Assembly (NCBI RefSeq): GCF_000425445.1
Contig: NZ_AUDL01000012.1
Coordinates: 186,001 to 250,000 of the forward strand
Length of the DNA: 64,000 nucleotides
Direction: 5' to 3'
From: Flavobacterium denitrificans DSM 15936
GTDB taxonomy: Bacteria; Bacteroidota; Bacteroidia; Flavobacteriales; Flavobacteriaceae
Made by a program: the position numbers and the translations under genes. Shown in pieces: positions 61,797 through 64,000 of this stretch. A model generated the notes under the pieces. It had not been told where the DNA came from. It made no database searches and saw only the letters and a list, made by a program, of their open reading frames with translations. How positions within the stretch are numbered: position 1 is the stretch's first letter; each line of letters starts with the position of its first letter.

Positions 61797-62867
61797 TTAA
61801 TCTTCAAAAACAGAAAATAAAGCGTCCCAGTCAATATCATTTTTAAATTGGGATAATCCTTTAAACGACTTTACTTTTGAAAGATCTTCAATGGTGAAGT
61901 CGTTTTGCATTGCATATGGCACTAAATTTTCATTTTGAAGTTTTATAGCCAAATATTCTTGTTCATACTGCCCAGGAGTTGGAATAAAAAAAGCTTTTTT
62001 ACCCAATTTTGCCAAATCCATAACGGTCGTATAACCAGAGCGGCAAAGAACAAATTCACTTTCGTTGAAAGTTTGTTCCAACTGTTTTGAATTCATGAAA
62101 TTATAATAGGTAACATTTCCAGCCTGCCATTTATTTTGCACTTTTTCCACAATACCTTGCACAAAAACAACTTTCCCTTTATAATTAGCGACTTCTTTTT
62201 GCAGTTTTTGATCTAAAAAGGTGCGTTGAGGTTCAGGGCCTGATAAAATAATCATTAAATCATAAACTATTGGCGTTTCCTTCTTCTTCATTCTGCTCAA
62301 AGGGCCAATATATTTTAAGTTTAGATTATTGTCTTTTAAATGTCCTAAATCTCCAGTAAGGTTAATTTCTCCGTTCGTATCTGGTACCCAGCATTCCGTA
62401 TATTTTTTTATGATATATTGATGGCATTTGCTTGTAAACCAAGTTGTGTTTCCTGTCATCACATTCAATTGATGCGTCATAAAAACAGATGGGATTCTTC
62501 TACTGAAAACGCCCAATCGGTTGTCAGAAATAATGCCGTCAATTCCATGTTTTTTAATCCAAGAATTCACGATTTTTTTCTCATCCAAAATAGCAGTAAT
62601 CATTTTTGGAAGATTCTTGATTAACTTCCATTTGAAATTTTTGCCGTTTTTAGCATATTCAATATGATAAGATGGCAATTCTAAAGTTTGTATATACGGA
62701 AATTCTTTTCGCAGTAAAGCAAGCGCAACTCCATCAGAAGCAATAATCGGAATAAAATTATTCTCTTGAAGCGCTTTAATAATCGGGATACATCTAGTGG
62801 CATGGCCTAATCCCCAGTTTAATGGAGCAACTAAAATTGTTTTGTTCGCAGAATAGTCAATGCTCAT
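61797..62867 (-). CDS. glycosyltransferase, MurG-like fold
   Basis: The 356-aa protein has an N-terminal Rossmann motif (NKTILVAPLNWGLGHATRCIPIIKAL) and a C-terminal donor-binding part (ILSGPEPQRT, SEFVLCRSGYTTVMDLAKLGKKAFFIPTPGQYEQEYLA) as in GT1/GT28-type glycosyltransferases. Several similar proteins in Flavobacteria are listed as UDP-sugar transferases of unknown acceptor. Cytoplasmic or peripheral membrane. Confidence 0.75.
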   Translation of the reverse strand: MSIDYSANKTILVAPLNWGLGHATRCIPIIKALQENNFIPIIASDGVALALLRKEFPYIQTLELPSYHIEYAKNGKNFKWKLIKNLPKMITAILDEKKIVNSWIKKHGIDGIISDNRLGVFSRRIPSVFMTHQLNVMTGNTTWFTSKCHQYIIKKYTECWVPDTNGEINLTGDLGHLKDNNLNLKYIGPLSRMKKKETPIVYDLMIILSGPEPQRTFLDQKLQKEVANYKGKVVFVQGIVEKVQNKWQAGNVTYYNFMNSKQLEQTFNESEFVLCRSGYTTVMDLAKLGKKAFFIPTPGQYEQEYLAIKLQNENLVPYAMQNDFTIEDLSKVKSFKGLSQFKNDIDWDALFSVFED

Positions 62868-62979
62868 AAGGTTAACGCTTTTTGAAAAACGAAGATAAAG
62901 AAATATGTTTTTTATGATATTTCGGACATATTACTAAATTATTAACGGAATATTTTTTTTGAGGTTCTATCCCGAAGCC

Positions 62980-63104
62980 TCGGGACTGAGGTGCTGAGGG
63001 ACTAAGGTTCTTATACTTTAAAAATAAAAAAACCGAACGTAGGTTCGGCTTTTAGATCTCGTATTTCAATTACTTAGAACCTCAGTCCCTTAGTGTCTCA
63101 GTCT
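62980..63104. repeat. CTTAG/CTGAG-rich imperfect inverted repeat with terminator hairpin
   Basis: Left arm 62982-63012 (gggactgaggtgctgag...) and right arm about 63073-63103 are similar in reverse complement. Between them, ccgaac-gtag-gttcgg (63033-63048) is a hairpin with leftward T-run, ending the Ala/Lys-rich gene. Confidence 0.55.
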
Positions 63105-63710
63105 CTAGTCTTGAATATAAGTTTTATTTCCATTTTTGTTGATGTAATATCTGCCACCTTTTGGGCCAGTATACACTTTTTTTCCATTGTACTCGCCAGT
63201 CACTTTATCCGGAACTCTTGGCGCTTTTTCATTGGTTTCTTTTAAAGTTTTAGTAGCCGATTTTTTAGCGGCGTCAGCGTCTTTCTTTGCAGTTTTGCTT
63301 GCAGTCTCCGCTTTTGATGCTGATTTTTTAGCTTTATCAGCTTCGCTTTTTGCTTTTGCAGCTTGATTGTCGGCACTTTTTTTAGCAGTGCTAGCTGATT
63401 CTTTTTTAGCTTTTGCTGCCGCTGCGGTTGCATCGTCAGCCGCTTTTTTTGATTTGTCTGCGGCTTTTTTAGCATCGCTAGCTGATTCTTTTTTAGCTTT
63501 TGTAGCAGATGCTGTAGCGTCATCTGCTGCTTTTTTAGATTTTGCTGCTTGCTTTTTAGCATCAGCACTTGCTTTGTCTGCATCCGATTTTGCTTTTTTA
63601 GCAGAAGCTTCGGTTTTACTCTTAGTTGCTTTAGTTGCTGTTACAGCGTCTTGAGCATAAAAATTTGAAGAGAAAACCACTAAAAAGCATAGTAATAATA
63701 ATTTTTTCAT
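63105..63710 (-). CDS. exported Ala/Lys-rich protein with PBCV basic-adaptor-like tail
   Basis: The 201-aa protein has a signal peptide (about 1-20, ending NFYAQ), a long region (about 25-155) of Ala, Lys, Ser and Asp repeats (KSKKAADDATA, KAKKESAS) that would form a coiled helix like histone H1 tails, and a C-terminal motif VYTGPKGGRYYINKNGNKTYI. That motif resembles the PBCV-specific basic adaptor domain. The function of this exported combination is unknown. Confidence 0.7.
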   Translation of the reverse strand: MKKLLLLCFLVVFSSNFYAQDAVTATKATKSKTEASAKKAKSDADKASADAKKQAAKSKKAADDATASATKAKKESASDAKKAADKSKKAADDATAAAAKAKKESASTAKKSADNQAAKAKSEADKAKKSASKAETASKTAKKDADAAKKSATKTLKETNEKAPRVPDKVTGEYNGKKVYTGPKGGRYYINKNGNKTYIQD

Positions 63711-63782
63711 AAGGTCAAGAGTTTAAATTCAATTAAAATTAATCAATTTATTTATACTATTAAGTAGGTTTTTTCTTAATTT

Positions 63783-64000
63783 TTAAAAATAAGCGCGAAG
63801 GTTTACATTTCCTGTGTGTACGGTTGCTCCTGTCTCGCTTTTACGGCCTTGATAGTTCAAATTGATATCTAAAAATGAAGTGATGTTTTTCTGTAAAAGT
63901 AATTTCCATACTAAATTTTGTCCTGCCTGAAGTCCCTCAAGCATTTGATATCCAACTGATGAAAACTCATTTCCGCTAAATTTGTTTTCATAAAATGAGA
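63783..64000 (-). CDS. C-terminus of a large surface/outer-membrane-type protein (partial)
   Basis: The minus strand is open from the window edge to a TAA at 63785-63783, encoding 72 residues that end NVNLRAYF. It contains LEGLQAGQNLVWKLLLQKN and NLNYQGRKSETGATVHTGN. The alternating polar/hydrophobic pattern and terminal aromatic residue suggest a beta-structured or outer-membrane protein. The 5' part lies beyond the window, so I cannot name it. Confidence 0.5.
   Translation of the reverse strand, partial: SFYENKFSGNEFSSVGYQMLEGLQAGQNLVWKLLLQKNITSFLDINLNYQGRKSETGATVHTGNVNLRAYF

Noticed and set aside
63367..63654. 95-aa ORF antisense to the Ala/Lys-rich protein gene
   Set aside because: Low-complexity mirror of the Ala/Lys repeat; the sense frame has a proper signal peptide and a conserved end.

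Overview
This 64-kb window comes from a low-GC member of the Bacteroidota, most probably a Flavobacterium. The signs are TonB-dependent receptors with CarboxypepD_reg-like domains, a type IX secretion sorting domain, the lineage-typical families DUF3098, DUF4271, DUF4296 and DUF5686, lipoproteins whose lipobox cysteine is followed by S/D/E/K-rich stretches, and promoters with the Bacteroidetes form TTG ... TAnnTTTG. Most of the window is chromosomal housekeeping sequence. I see no insertion sequence, prophage, CRISPR array or rRNA. There is one tRNA, tRNA-Ala(GGC).

Layout. 1-2400: AT-rich accessory-looking stretch with small membrane proteins, a lipoprotein, two copies of a structured repeat (probably the Flavo-1 RNA motif) and a possible leftward micro-gene. 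2400-2650: palindromic repeat and tRNA-Ala. 2750-8460: crotonase-family enzyme, QueD-like protein, LpxH, a seven-heme cytochrome c lipoprotein, and two paralogous 118-aa orphans. 8618-14253: MFS exporter and RecJ, then HopJ-family protein, winged-helix protein, RsmI and an acidic protein. 14500-18870: thymidine kinase, RpoN, AsnS. 19280-25764: RND/MMPL exporter, LytS/LytR-type two-component pair, CPA2 antiporter. 25995-33943: DUF5686 outer-membrane protein, Frr, PyrH, and the ftsX-DUF3098-uppP-truB operon. 34259-37936: a TonB receptor, a molybdopterin-fold lipoprotein and a ModE-like regulator, possibly a molybdenum-linked outer-membrane system. 38191-52093: LeuS, a hydrolase/ECF sigma/membrane-protein operon, a zinc metallopeptidase, an Lrp regulator, DUF4271-HemD, Dpm1-like GT-PyrC-DUF4296, an epimerase and TyrS. 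52166-53161: LuxE-like acyltransferase followed by a 13-bp tandem repeat. 53362-61657: a probable phosphate-starvation locus. 61797-64000: glycosyltransferase, an Ala/Lys-rich exported protein with a PBCV basic-adaptor-like tail, and the C-terminus of a protein cut by the window edge.

The most interesting region is 53.4-61.7 kb. PhoB- and PhoR-like regulators are flanked by a TonB receptor, a beta-helix-like lipoprotein, a nearly stand-alone T9SS sorting domain and a phosphate-selective porin. Reading promoters by eye, I found TTAACA-like units repeated every 11 bp, in the same register to a TCTTTG-containing -7 element, upstream of the porin, the TonB receptor and the lipoprotein. This suggests one Pho regulon. 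The second interesting region is the ModE/TonB/molybdopterin-fold trio. Small candidate transcription units (a 22-codon ORF at 856-924 on the minus strand and a 25-codon ORF at 30964-31041) and several families of palindromic intergenic repeats complete the picture. All functions are inferred from sequence read by eye; no database search was run.
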